From: Pseudomonas sp. ACM7 | GTDB lineage: Bacteria; Pseudomonadota; Gammaproteobacteria; Pseudomonadales; Pseudomonadaceae | Direction: 5' to 3' | Length of the DNA: 64,000 nt | Assembly (NCBI RefSeq): GCF_004136015.1 | Contig: NZ_CP024866.1 | Span: forward strand, 2,839,522-2,903,521 | Shown here: in pieces, positions 1 through 7,306 of the stretch | Layout of the letters: every line of letters begins with the position of its first letter | How positions within the stretch are numbered: the first letter of the stretch is position 1 | Program-made: the position numbers and the translations under genes | The notes under the pieces: model-generated | Databases searched by the model: none | Told to the model about the DNA's origin: nothing | The model's input: the letters and a program-made list of their open reading frames with translations, nothing else

Positions 1-72
1 CGCTCCCGCAGGTTTTGTGATCGACACAACTCCCCTGTGGGAGCGAGCTTGCTCCGGGCGGCGTTCCGACGA
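1..72. repeat. REP-type palindromic repeat, cut by the window edge
   Basis: The first bases (cgctcccgcagg) are the end of one REP arm. A second arm starts near base 37 with tgtgggagcgagcttgctc and continues into a variant interior, cgggcggcgttccgacga, which recurs at 60790-60909. It lies just downstream of the cupin gene's stop. Confidence 0.6.
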
Positions 73-101
73 TGAGGCCGACTGGGGGACAACCCAAATC
101 C

Positions 102-464
102 TCAGGCTTTCTGTTCAAACACCACATAGATCTTGCGGCACGGCTCCAGCACTTCCCAGGTGCCTCTGAACCCGGCCGGTATCACGAAGCGATCGCCCAC
201 GCGCAGGGTCTTGCCGTTGCCTTCGTTGTCGCGCAGCACTGAAACCCCCTGAACGATCTCGCAGTATTCATGCTCGGTGTAGTTCACATGCCACTGGCCG
301 ACTTCGCCTTCCCACACGCCTGCGCTCATCTGGCCGCAAGGGCTGTTGTAGTGGTTGTACACTGCTTGTTCGGGGTCGCCCTTGAGGACTTTCGCCGGGT
401 CTGGCCGATAGCGATCGGGCTGGGTGGTGGCCTGGCTGAAGTCGACGATGTCCTGGATGCTCAT
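102..464 (-). CDS. Cupin domain protein (DUF861 / ureidoglycine aminohydrolase-like)
   Basis: A 120-residue single-domain cupin. The run EHEYCEIVQGVSVLRD followed by LRVGDRFVIPAGFRGTWEV and a final KIYVVFE is typical of the DUF861 cupin family, small beta-barrel proteins that often accompany amine or nitrogen catabolic genes; no substrate can be read from the sequence. I chose the ATG at 464 (MSIQDIVDF) over an upstream ATG at 509 because a purine-rich gggggat stretch lies at the right distance and the extra 15 residues do not look conserved. It is divergent from kauB across a 238-base region with two PuuR-like sites, so a link to polyamine use is possible but inferred. Confidence 0.8.
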   Translation of the reverse strand: MSIQDIVDFSQATTQPDRYRPDPAKVLKGDPEQAVYNHYNSPCGQMSAGVWEGEVGQWHVNYTEHEYCEIVQGVSVLRDNEGNGKTLRVGDRFVIPAGFRGTWEVLEPCRKIYVVFEQKA

Positions 465-518
465 TCTTATAATCCCCCGTGATTGCGGTGCGATGGCTGG
501 AAAGTCCAAAGTCTATGT

Positions 519-576
519 TTATTAAAATGAACACCGCAAGGTCGTTTGCCGACCTTGTGTCAAATATATTGAAACA
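519..576. promoter_or_regulatory. Candidate PauR/PuuR operator region upstream of kauB
   Basis: Two stretches, ttattaaaatgaaca (519-533) and caaatatattgaaac (561-575), each match 11 of 15 positions of the E. coli PuuR recognition sequence as I remember it (AAAATATAATGAACA). Between them is an exact 8-base inverted repeat, caaggtcg/cgaccttg (537-557). The region is shared by the divergent cupin gene and kauB, and a PauR/PuuR regulator gene lies at 17965 in this window. Regulation is inferred. Confidence 0.4.
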
Positions 577-702
577 ACCCCGACCACTGGTTTAGGGTGA
601 CGGTTGCCTTGGGCCGAAAAAAGCAGGCTGGCCGGGCAGAATTCCTGAGGACGCCCGCGAAGAACGCGGGGCGCTCGTATTCAACAAGAGGAGGACACTC
701 GA

Positions 703-2196
703 ATGACCACCCTGACTCGTGCCGATTGGGAACAACGGGCTCGCGATCTGAAGATCGAAGGCCGCGCCTACATCAATGGCGAATACACCGATGCTGTCTC
801 CGCCGAGACCTTCGAGTGCATCAGCCCGGTCGATGGCCGTCTGCTGGGCAAGATTGCCAGCTGTGACGCCGCCGACGCCCAGCGCGCTGTTGAAAACGCC
901 CGCGCCACTTTCAATTCCGGCGTCTGGTCGCGCCTGGCGCCGACCAAACGCAAAGCCACCATGATCCGTTTCGCCGGCCTGCTGAAACAGCACGCCGAAG
1001 AGCTGGCCCTGCTTGAAACCCTGGACATGGGCAAGCCAATCAGCGATTCCCTGTACATCGATGTTCCAGGCGCGGCGCAAGCCCTGAGCTGGAGCGGTGA
1101 AGCCATCGACAAGATCTACGACGAAGTTGCCGCCACTCCGCACGATCAGTTGGGTCTGGTGACCCGCGAGCCGGTCGGCGTCGTCGGTGCCATCGTGCCG
1201 TGGAACTTCCCGTTGATGATGGCCTGCTGGAAACTCGGCCCGGCACTGTCCACCGGTAACTCGGTGATCCTCAAGCCATCCGAAAAATCCCCGTTGACCG
1301 CCATCCGCATCGCTGCGCTGGCCGTTGAGGCCGGCATCCCGAAAGGTGTGTTGAACGTCCTGCCAGGTTACGGTCACACCGTCGGCAAGGCCCTGGCCCT
1401 GCACAATGATGTGGACACCCTGGTGTTCACCGGTTCGACCAAAATCGCCAAGCAACTGCTGATCTACTCCGGCGAATCGAACATGAAACGCGTCTGGCTC
1501 GAAGCCGGCGGCAAGAGCCCGAACATCGTGTTCGCTGATGCACCGGACCTGCAAGCTGCCGCTGAATCGGCTGCCGGCGCCATCGCCTTCAACCAGGGCG
1601 AAGTCTGCACCGCCGGCTCGCGCCTGCTGGTGGAGCGTTCGATCAAGGATAAATTCCTGCCGCTGGTGATCGAGGCCCTCAAAACCTGGAAACCGGGCAA
1701 CCCACTGGACCCGGCAACCAACGTCGGCGCACTGGTGGATACCCAGCAGATGAACACCGTGCTGTCCTACATCGAATCCGGCCACACCGACGGCGCCAAA
1801 CTGGTGGCGGGCGGCAAACGCATTCTTCAGGAAACCGGTGGCACCTACGTTGAGCCGACGATTTTCGACGGCGTCAGCAACGCGATGAAAATCGCTCAGG
1901 AAGAAATCTTCGGCCCAGTGCTGTCGGTGATCACTTTCGACACTGCCGAAGAAGCCATTGCGATTGCCAACGACACACCTTACGGCTTGGCCGCAGCGGT
2001 GTGGACCCAGGATATTTCCAAGGCCCATCTGACTGCCAAGGCACTGCGCGCTGGTAGCGTGTGGGTCAACCAGTATGACGGCGGCGACATGACGGCCCCG
2101 TTCGGTGGCTTCAAGCAGTCCGGCAACGGTCGCGACAAGTCGCTGCATGCGTTCGACAAGTACACCGAGCTCAAGGCGACCTGGATCAAGTTGTAA
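703..2196 (+). CDS. kauB: 4-guanidinobutyraldehyde / gamma-glutamyl-aminobutyraldehyde dehydrogenase KauB
   Basis: NAD(P)+-dependent aldehyde dehydrogenase of 497 residues, the normal length for the family. It oxidises aldehydes formed in arginine (transaminase/dehydrogenase route), putrescine, cadaverine and diaminopropane breakdown to the matching acids in the cytoplasm. Visible motifs are the nucleotide-binding region PWNFPLMMACWKLGPAL and ILKPSEKSP (about 166-197), the glycine motif FTGSTKIAK, the general base Glu267 in LEAGGKSP and the catalytic Cys302 in NQGEVCTAG. The whole sequence, from MTTLTRADWEQRA on, closely resembles P. aeruginosa KauB (PA5312) as I recall it. An aagaggagg ribosome site precedes the ATG. 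A GC hairpin lies in the leader at about 652-672. The enzyme-level substrate assignment rests on family knowledge. Confidence 0.92.
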   Translation: MTTLTRADWEQRARDLKIEGRAYINGEYTDAVSAETFECISPVDGRLLGKIASCDAADAQRAVENARATFNSGVWSRLAPTKRKATMIRFAGLLKQHAEELALLETLDMGKPISDSLYIDVPGAAQALSWSGEAIDKIYDEVAATPHDQLGLVTREPVGVVGAIVPWNFPLMMACWKLGPALSTGNSVILKPSEKSPLTAIRIAALAVEAGIPKGVLNVLPGYGHTVGKALALHNDVDTLVFTGSTKIAKQLLIYSGESNMKRVWLEAGGKSPNIVFADAPDLQAAAESAAGAIAFNQGEVCTAGSRLLVERSIKDKFLPLVIEALKTWKPGNPLDPATNVGALVDTQQMNTVLSYIESGHTDGAKLVAGGKRILQETGGTYVEPTIFDGVSNAMKIAQEEIFGPVLSVITFDTAEEAIAIANDTPYGLAAAVWTQDISKAHLTAKALRAGSVWVNQYDGGDMTAPFGGFKQSGNGRDKSLHAFDKYTELKATWIKL

Positions 2197-2205
2197 GCCA
2201 GTGAA

Positions 2206-2230
2206 GGAGCCCGATTGTCAGTCGGGCTCC
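2206..2230 (+). terminator. Stem-loop after kauB, possible terminator
   Basis: Inverted repeat ggagcccga/tcgggctcc with a short loop, nine bases after the kauB stop. There is no T-run, so termination efficiency is uncertain; it may instead protect the mRNA 3' end. Confidence 0.45.
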
Positions 2231-2248
2231 TGAACGACGCAGATCCCT

Positions 2249-2338
2249 TGTGGGAGCGGGCTTGCTCGCGAAGGCGCCGTAACAGCCAACGATGATGTTG
2301 GATGTGATGGCCTCTTCGCGAGCAAGCCCGCTCCCACA
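2249..2338. repeat. REPIN: two inverted REP arms
   Basis: tgtgggagcgggcttgctcgcgaa is followed about 40 bases later by its reverse complement ttcgcgagcaagcccgctcccaca. This is the standard REP doublet of fluorescent Pseudomonas, placed between kauB and the MFS gene. Confidence 0.85.
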
Positions 2339-2387
2339 TTTGCTTTGTGCGCCGGTTAAAAAATAACAATCCACAGGAGCGTGGAAA

Positions 2388-3533
2388 ATGCGTTGGGCGA
2401 CTTATTTCGCCGTGTTGGCGTCTGTCTTGAGTGTCGGCCTGGCGCTGGGCGTCAGCATGCCGCTGGTGTCGTTTCGCCTGGAGGGCTGGGGTTACGGCTC
2501 GTTCGCCATCGGTGTGATGGCAGCGATGCCCGCCATTGGCGTACTGCTGGGGGCAAAGATCTCCAGCCATCTGGCCGCGCGTCTGGGCACGGCCAATCTG
2601 ATGCGTTTGTGCCTGTGGGCCGGGGCGTTGTCCATCGGTTTGCTGGCGCTGTTGCCGAGCTATCCGATCTGGCTGGTATTGCGGCTGATGATCGGCGTGA
2701 TCCTGACCCTCGTCTTCATCCTCGGCGAAAGCTGGATCAACCAACTGGTGATCGAACAATGGCGCGGGCGATTGGTGGCGCTGTATGGCAGCAGTTATGC
2801 GCTGAGTCAGCTGGCCGGGCCGTTGCTGCTTGGCGTACTGGGCACTGAGCACGATTACGGATTCTGGGTCGGCGTCGGTTTGCTGATGGCAGCACCGTTC
2901 CTGTTGCTGGGCCGCAGCGGCGCGCCGACCAGTGAAGCCTGCAGCGTGACCTTCAGCGACTTGCTGGGCTTCTGCCGTGGCCTGCCGGCGATTGCCTGGG
3001 CGGTGTCGCTGTTCGCAGCATTCGAAGCGATGATCCTGACTTTGTTGCCGGTTTATTGCCTGCGTCAGGGCTTTACGACGGAAATTGCGTTGGCGATGGT
3101 CAGCACGGTGGTGGTGGGTGATGCCTTGCTGCAATTGCCGATTGGCGCACTGGCTGATCGCTTGTCGCGACGTACGTTGTTCACCGGGTGTGCGGTGGTC
3201 CTGCTGATCTCGAGCCTGGCCATCCCGTTCCTGATCGACACGTTGCTGATCTGGCCGTTGTGGGTGTTGTTCGGTGCCAGTGCCGGCGGCTTATTCACCT
3301 TGTCACTGATCCTGATCGGCGAGCGCTATCGCGACGATGCGCTGGTGCGCGCCAATGCGCATATCGCGCAGCTGTGGGGTATCGGTTGCCTGATCGGACC
3401 GCTGGCGGCCGGTGCCGGCAGTCAGTGGATCAGCGGGCATGCGTTGCCACTGCTGATGGCGGCCGGTGCGCTGGGGTTGGTGATTCTGCTGTCACGGCAA
3501 GGCGCGTTTGGCACGGTGGCGGAGCCGGCTTAA
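2388..3533 (+). CDS. MFS transporter
   Basis: A 381-residue protein made almost entirely of hydrophobic segments, consistent with 12 transmembrane helices and the major facilitator fold. The cytoplasmic loop between helices 2 and 3 (AKISSHLAARLGTANLMR) resembles the family's usual charged loop, and ADRLSRRTLFTGC holds the equivalent loop in the second half. It sits 191 bases behind kauB with a REPIN between, in the same position as PA5311 in P. aeruginosa by memory. It may move a polyamine-related compound or a sugar, but neither substrate nor direction can be read from the sequence. A caggagcg ribosome site precedes ATG 2388. Confidence 0.85.
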   Translation: MRWATYFAVLASVLSVGLALGVSMPLVSFRLEGWGYGSFAIGVMAAMPAIGVLLGAKISSHLAARLGTANLMRLCLWAGALSIGLLALLPSYPIWLVLRLMIGVILTLVFILGESWINQLVIEQWRGRLVALYGSSYALSQLAGPLLLGVLGTEHDYGFWVGVGLLMAAPFLLLGRSGAPTSEACSVTFSDLLGFCRGLPAIAWAVSLFAAFEAMILTLLPVYCLRQGFTTEIALAMVSTVVVGDALLQLPIGALADRLSRRTLFTGCAVVLLISSLAIPFLIDTLLIWPLWVLFGASAGGLFTLSLILIGERYRDDALVRANAHIAQLWGIGCLIGPLAAGAGSQWISGHALPLLMAAGALGLVILLSRQGAFGTVAEPA

Positions 3534-3535
3534 AC

Positions 3536-3625
3536 CTGTGGGAGCGAGCTTGCTCGCGATGCGGTTGATCAGTCACAGGGATGTTGAATGTGATGACGCA
3601 ATCGCGAGCAAGCTCGCTCCCACAG
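3536..3625. repeat. REPIN: two inverted REP arms
   Basis: ctgtgggagcgagcttgctcgcgat and its inverse atcgcgagcaagctcgctcccacag lie between two convergent genes, a common place for these elements. Confidence 0.85.
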
Positions 3626-3627
3626 GG

Positions 3628-5196
3628 TTACAACATCCGTTCCAGGCCGACGGTGGTGCTCATCCACGCATTGAAGCGACGCCACCAAGTCCCCGGCTCC
3701 TTGGTCAGGGTGTGCAGTTTGCCGTCATCTTCGGTGACCCAGACAATCTGGCCGTTTTCCAGCTTGGCCTGATAACTCAGGGCCGGCGCCATGCCTTGAA
3801 ACGCCAGTTCACGCACGCGCGTGGCGAGTTCCGGGCTGTCCACCAGCACCCCGACTTCGGTGTTCCACAGCACTGAGCGTGGGTCGAAATTGAACGAGCC
3901 AATGAAAGACTTCTGCTGGTCGAAAATCATCGCCTTGCTGTGCAGGCTGGAGTCGGAGCCGCGGTAGGACTTGCTGTAGAACAGATGGGGTCCGCTGCCG
4001 CCGCCTTCGCCAGGCTGGCGACGCAATTCGAACAGCTGCACGCCATGCTCCAGCAGTGCCTTGCGATACGGCGCGTAGCCGCCATGCACCGCCGGGACGT
4101 CAGTGGCTTCCAGTGCGTTGGTCAGCAGGCTCACCGACACCCCGGCATTGGCGCGCCCGGTCAGGTACACCAGCCCCGGCTGGCCGGGTACGAAGTAGGC
4201 CGAAACCATGATCAGCTCTTTGCTGACGCCATTGAGCTCGGGCGCCAACTGCGTGGTCAGCAGCAACTGCGGGTCGGGCTCGCCGTCGGCCAGCACCTTG
4301 CTCGGCGCGTCCCACAGTGCCTGGTTCCAGGCCCAGATCAACTCCCGACGCCAGATTGCCAGGCGCGGGTGAGTGGTGTAGGTCGTCAACTGCTGGTAGA
4401 GCGCGTGATTCTGTTTGCGCGTTTCCTCAAGCGATTCTTCCAGTCGGGTCCGGGTGTTTTCCAGGTCTCTGGCCGTCGGTTTGCTCGAGAGGAACTCGTC
4501 GATCGGCTTGCTCAGCGCACTGTTCCAGTATTGGTCAAAACTGTGCCCCAGCTGTTCGGCGACCGGGCCGACGCCGAGCATGTCGATGTCAGTGAAATTC
4601 AGGTTGGGTTCGGCATCGAAGTACTCATCCCCCAGATTGCGTCCACCGACAATGGCCATGCTGTTGTCCGCCAACCAGAGCTTGTTGTGCATGCGCCGGT
4701 GTTGCTGCGACAGGTTGAACAACCGTCCCGCCGTTCGTGTCACGCCGGTACTGCGGCCAAGGTGCAATGGGTTGAACACACGGATCTGGATCTGCGGATG
4801 CGCCGCCAGCGTGGCGATGATCCGGTCCAGGCCATCGCTGGTGGTGTCGTCGAGCAGAATGCGTACGCGCACACCGCGGTCGGCAGCCTTGAGCAGTTCA
4901 TCCACCAACATCCGTGTGCTGATGCCGTCGTGAACGATGTAGTACTGCAAATCCAGGCTGCTTTGGGCGTTGCGGATCAGCTCGGCGCGGGCCGTGAAGG
5001 CTTCGGTGCTGTCGGACAGCAGGCGAAAGCCCGAGCGGCCCTGATGAGGCGCAGCCTGGGCCTGGATCGAACGGCCGAACGCCGAATCGCTGGCGGGCAG
5101 CGCCTGGCTGGGAGTCCTGTGCGCATCAAGGGTGGCACAACCGCTCATTAATACACTGAGCAATATCACCAGAGCGATGGTTTGTCTGGAACTCAA
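3628..5196 (-). CDS. Phospholipase D-family lipoprotein (cardiolipin synthase-like)
   Basis: Two HKD active-site motifs are intact: HNKLWLAD at about residues 170-177 and HSKAMIFD at about 419-426, each followed by the G/S-rich strand (IVGGRNLGDEYF and IGSFNFDPRS). This is the bilobed phospholipase D fold used by cardiolipin synthases of the ClsC/YmdC type and related phosphodiesterases. I chose the TTG at 5196 because it gives an ideal lipoprotein signal, a short N-region then VILLSVLMSGC with lipid Cys20, and a gagataacc ribosome site. The upstream ATG at 5310 would put about 38 odd residues in front of the signal. Length is then 522 residues. It is probably anchored in the envelope; whether it makes cardiolipin or cleaves phosphodiesters is not decided by the sequence. 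Confidence 0.85.
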   Translation of the reverse strand: MSSRQTIALVILLSVLMSGCATLDAHRTPSQALPASDSAFGRSIQAQAAPHQGRSGFRLLSDSTEAFTARAELIRNAQSSLDLQYYIVHDGISTRMLVDELLKAADRGVRVRILLDDTTSDGLDRIIATLAAHPQIQIRVFNPLHLGRSTGVTRTAGRLFNLSQQHRRMHNKLWLADNSMAIVGGRNLGDEYFDAEPNLNFTDIDMLGVGPVAEQLGHSFDQYWNSALSKPIDEFLSSKPTARDLENTRTRLEESLEETRKQNHALYQQLTTYTTHPRLAIWRRELIWAWNQALWDAPSKVLADGEPDPQLLLTTQLAPELNGVSKELIMVSAYFVPGQPGLVYLTGRANAGVSVSLLTNALEATDVPAVHGGYAPYRKALLEHGVQLFELRRQPGEGGGSGPHLFYSKSYRGSDSSLHSKAMIFDQQKSFIGSFNFDPRSVLWNTEVGVLVDSPELATRVRELAFQGMAPALSYQAKLENGQIVWVTEDDGKLHTLTKEPGTWWRRFNAWMSTTVGLERML

Positions 5197-5756
5197 GTTG
5201 GTTATCTCGAATCGCGGCAAAGCCGGAGTATGGCACGGCCTGCGAGGAGCAGGTGTGAGTGCTGCGCTGACGAGTGTTATATGGCAAACGGCGTGCAAGT
5301 TTTTACGCATTGAATAAAGTCGAAATAAGAATGCATTTAAAGGGTTTAAAGTAAGGGTTGTAACTTTAGATCATGAATTTCAGTTTGATGATTCTCATTG
5401 TGCTTTTGCTGTTTGATTTGTTTTGAATAAAAGTTTAATGCGTATTCGTGGCGCTGGAGAGGAGTGGTGCACGAAAAACAAACCGGAGCTCCAGTGTTGT
5501 CGGGTGTGGTTGGAAAGTCACACGGTTGGTGGTTGGAGTGCTACAAGTTTTTTCATTCAAAACTTTCAAGATAATTCTCGAAAAGCTACGCCAGCCTGAG
5601 CCTTATCCTATTAGTAGTAGAGATGCGTCCTACAGATAAATCCCACGTAAACGGCAATCATCGCCGGGCAAGTTAGGGGGAAATCAAACTTGTCTGTTTT
5701 TTGGAAGTTGTGGATTTCCAAAAGTTATATATCGATATTTAACAAGGATGGTAAAA
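5197..5756. other. AT-rich intergenic region before the fimbrial operon
   Basis: About 560 bases with clearly lower GC than both flanks, no REP element and no convincing gene. Short ORFs at 5448-5639 and 5690-5908 lack ribosome sites and protein-like composition. It must hold the promoters of the PLD lipoprotein (leftward) and of the fimbrial operon (rightward). The base composition suggests acquired DNA or a site for H-NS-like silencers (MvaT). No specific operator was recognised. Confidence 0.5.
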
Positions 5757-6413
5757 ATGGAAAATCTTTTTTTGATGGCCGCTATTGCAGTTGCAGCTTC
5801 CCCGATGTTGGCGTCGGCAGCAAGTACCAGTTTGACGGTGACCGGCGCTGTTACGCCAACTTCGTGTATCCCGACGTTTGCCGGTGGTACGACTGTGGAC
5901 CTGGGTAAGTTGTCTGCAAAAGAACTGAATGTTGCTGCTCAAACCAATTTTCCCGAGAAGGACGTCACGCTGAAAATCGCGTGCACCGCGCCCGCCGCCG
6001 TGGAGTTCGCCGTGACGGATGGTCGTGGCGATACCAAGGCGCCAGGTTTGGTTTTTAGCCCTACCGGTTTTACCGGTGAAAATCTGTATTACGGTCTAGG
6101 TACCGTAAACGGCGTGGCGATTGGCGGTTTCGGCTTGCGAGTTGGCACCCCAAGTGCAGATCAGCAAGCACAGCAATTTCTGGTTCGTACCCCCGATAAT
6201 CTTAACTGGCGTACCCCGCGCAGCCTGATGGTGTCGAATGCGCCTACCAGCTATTCCTGGGGCGAAGACGAGGTTAAAGGGCCGATTGCCGCCACTTTCC
6301 ACTCCTTTCCCATGAAAGTGGCAGCGGCAATTCGCCCGGCCAGGGATCTTCCGGTCACCACCGATGAGTACAAGGTCGATGGGTTTGTGACCTTCGACGT
6401 TTACTACCTGTAA
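5757..6413 (+). CDS. DUF1120 fimbrial subunit, probable major pilin
   Basis: A 218-residue secreted protein with a signal peptide MENLFLMAAIAVAASPMLASA. The mature part begins with ASTSLTVTGAVTPTSC, a donor-strand-like start seen in fimbrial subunits, and carries one likely disulphide pair (Cys in PTSCIPTF and KIACTAP). It ends with a beta strand, VDGFVTFDVYYL, like DUF1120 proteins, which are pilin-like subunits of Pseudomonas and Burkholderia chaperone-usher systems. The start at 5757 is preferred to ATG 5748 because aagga then lies eight bases upstream. Chaperone, usher and a second subunit follow. The 188 bases to the chaperone gene contain two hairpins, which may favour abundant pilin mRNA. 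Confidence 0.82.
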   Translation: MENLFLMAAIAVAASPMLASAASTSLTVTGAVTPTSCIPTFAGGTTVDLGKLSAKELNVAAQTNFPEKDVTLKIACTAPAAVEFAVTDGRGDTKAPGLVFSPTGFTGENLYYGLGTVNGVAIGGFGLRVGTPSADQQAQQFLVRTPDNLNWRTPRSLMVSNAPTSYSWGEDEVKGPIAATFHSFPMKVAAAIRPARDLPVTTDEYKVDGFVTFDVYYL

Positions 6414-6422
6414 CTCAAGTCC

Positions 6423-6500
6423 CCCGGGACGGCTACGGCCAAGCTCCCGGGCATATCTGGTATCTATCTGGCGACACGAAGGCGACTGCTCGCGCAGTCG
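6423..6500 (+). promoter_or_regulatory. Two hairpins between pilin and chaperone genes
   Basis: cccggga(6423-6429)/tcccggg(6445-6451) and cgactgc(6483-6489)/gcagtcg(6494-6500) form perfect 7-base stems with no T-run. Such elements often stabilise the upstream pilin message or partly stop transcription. The role here is inferred. Confidence 0.45.
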
Positions 6501-6601
6501 TCCCGGATCACGTGTGCCTACCGTCAGGTCTCTTTGATAAAAGCTGCGCTTCAGCGCACGTGCTGCCTCGCGGTGCTGCGTTGGCACGCCTGGAAATCAT
6601 T

Positions 6602-7306
6602 ATGTTTTCATTAAAAAAGCAGGTCGCGCTGGGTGCGTTCATCGCTATCGGTATGGCCGTTTCCAGTACGAGCGCGTTCGCCGTTGGCATGGTGCCGGAG
6701 GTTCCGGTGCTGCTGGTGGATGAGGCCATCGGCGAAGCAACAATCAACGTTCGGAACACTGACGACCAGCCTGCGTTGTTGTACACCGTGATTGAGGATA
6801 TTCCCCAGGACAGTGAGCATCTGCTGGTCGTCACCCAGCCGGTGGCGCGTGTCGAGGCGGGTGCAACCCAGCAGCTCAGGTTTATTCTACAAAGTGCCAA
6901 ACCCCTCGAAACCGAACGCCTGAAGCGCGTCATCTTCGAGGGCATTCTGCCTGCCGAAACCGGAGGGCAGGCTCAAGTGAAACTGGGTGTGCGCCAGAAT
7001 ATTCCAGTGATCCTGCGCCCGGCCCATCTGCCGGTCGAACGTGAACCCTGGAAGCGTCTGAACTGGTCGTTACAGGGCGGTAAGGTTCAGGTCAAAAACG
7101 CCAGTCCGTATATAGTCCGGCTGGCAAAGTCGGTCAGCATCATGCCCCTCGGCATACCGCTGGATTTACCGCGTACTTACGTGCTGCCCGGCGAGGAGCT
7201 GGTACTTACGGGCGTTGTGGTGGTGGGTGCGACTGTGCGCTTGTCGCCTGCGAGCACTTACGGGTTCGCAGTGGGCAGCTACGATGCGCCCTTGGTCGTC
7301 AGGTAA
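6602..7306 (+). CDS. Periplasmic fimbrial chaperone (PapD-like)
   Basis: A 234-residue protein with signal peptide MFSLKKQVALGAFIAIGMAVSSTSAFA (cleaved near residue 27). Two immunoglobulin-like domains can be followed: domain 1 with IGEATINVRNTDDQPALLYTV and the strand LRFIL (about 20-120), domain 2 ending with the strand YGFAVGSYDAPLVVR. This fits a periplasmic pilus-assembly chaperone that completes the fold of subunits and hands them to the usher, although the classic PapD surface motifs are weak. The ATG at 6602 is chosen because it starts the signal peptide. Its stop overlaps the usher start (TAATG), so the two are translationally coupled. Confidence 0.82.
   Translation: MFSLKKQVALGAFIAIGMAVSSTSAFAVGMVPEVPVLLVDEAIGEATINVRNTDDQPALLYTVIEDIPQDSEHLLVVTQPVARVEAGATQQLRFILQSAKPLETERLKRVIFEGILPAETGGQAQVKLGVRQNIPVILRPAHLPVEREPWKRLNWSLQGGKVQVKNASPYIVRLAKSVSIMPLGIPLDLPRTYVLPGEELVLTGVVVVGATVRLSPASTYGFAVGSYDAPLVVR

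Noticed and set aside
592..2148. A 518-codon ORF antisense to kauB
   Set aside because: It is a shadow of a high-GC gene: the plus-strand product is a complete aldehyde dehydrogenase with all motifs, while the antisense product has no recognisable domain or ribosome site.
2249..2338. The repeated gtgggagcgggc elements as a CRISPR array
   Set aside because: They are scattered single or paired inverted arms in different intergenic regions, not tandem repeats with unique spacers, and there are no cas genes.
5448..5639. A 63-codon ORF in the AT-rich region before the fimbrial genes
   Set aside because: No ribosome site, no protein-like pattern, and it ends in a region more likely to hold promoters.
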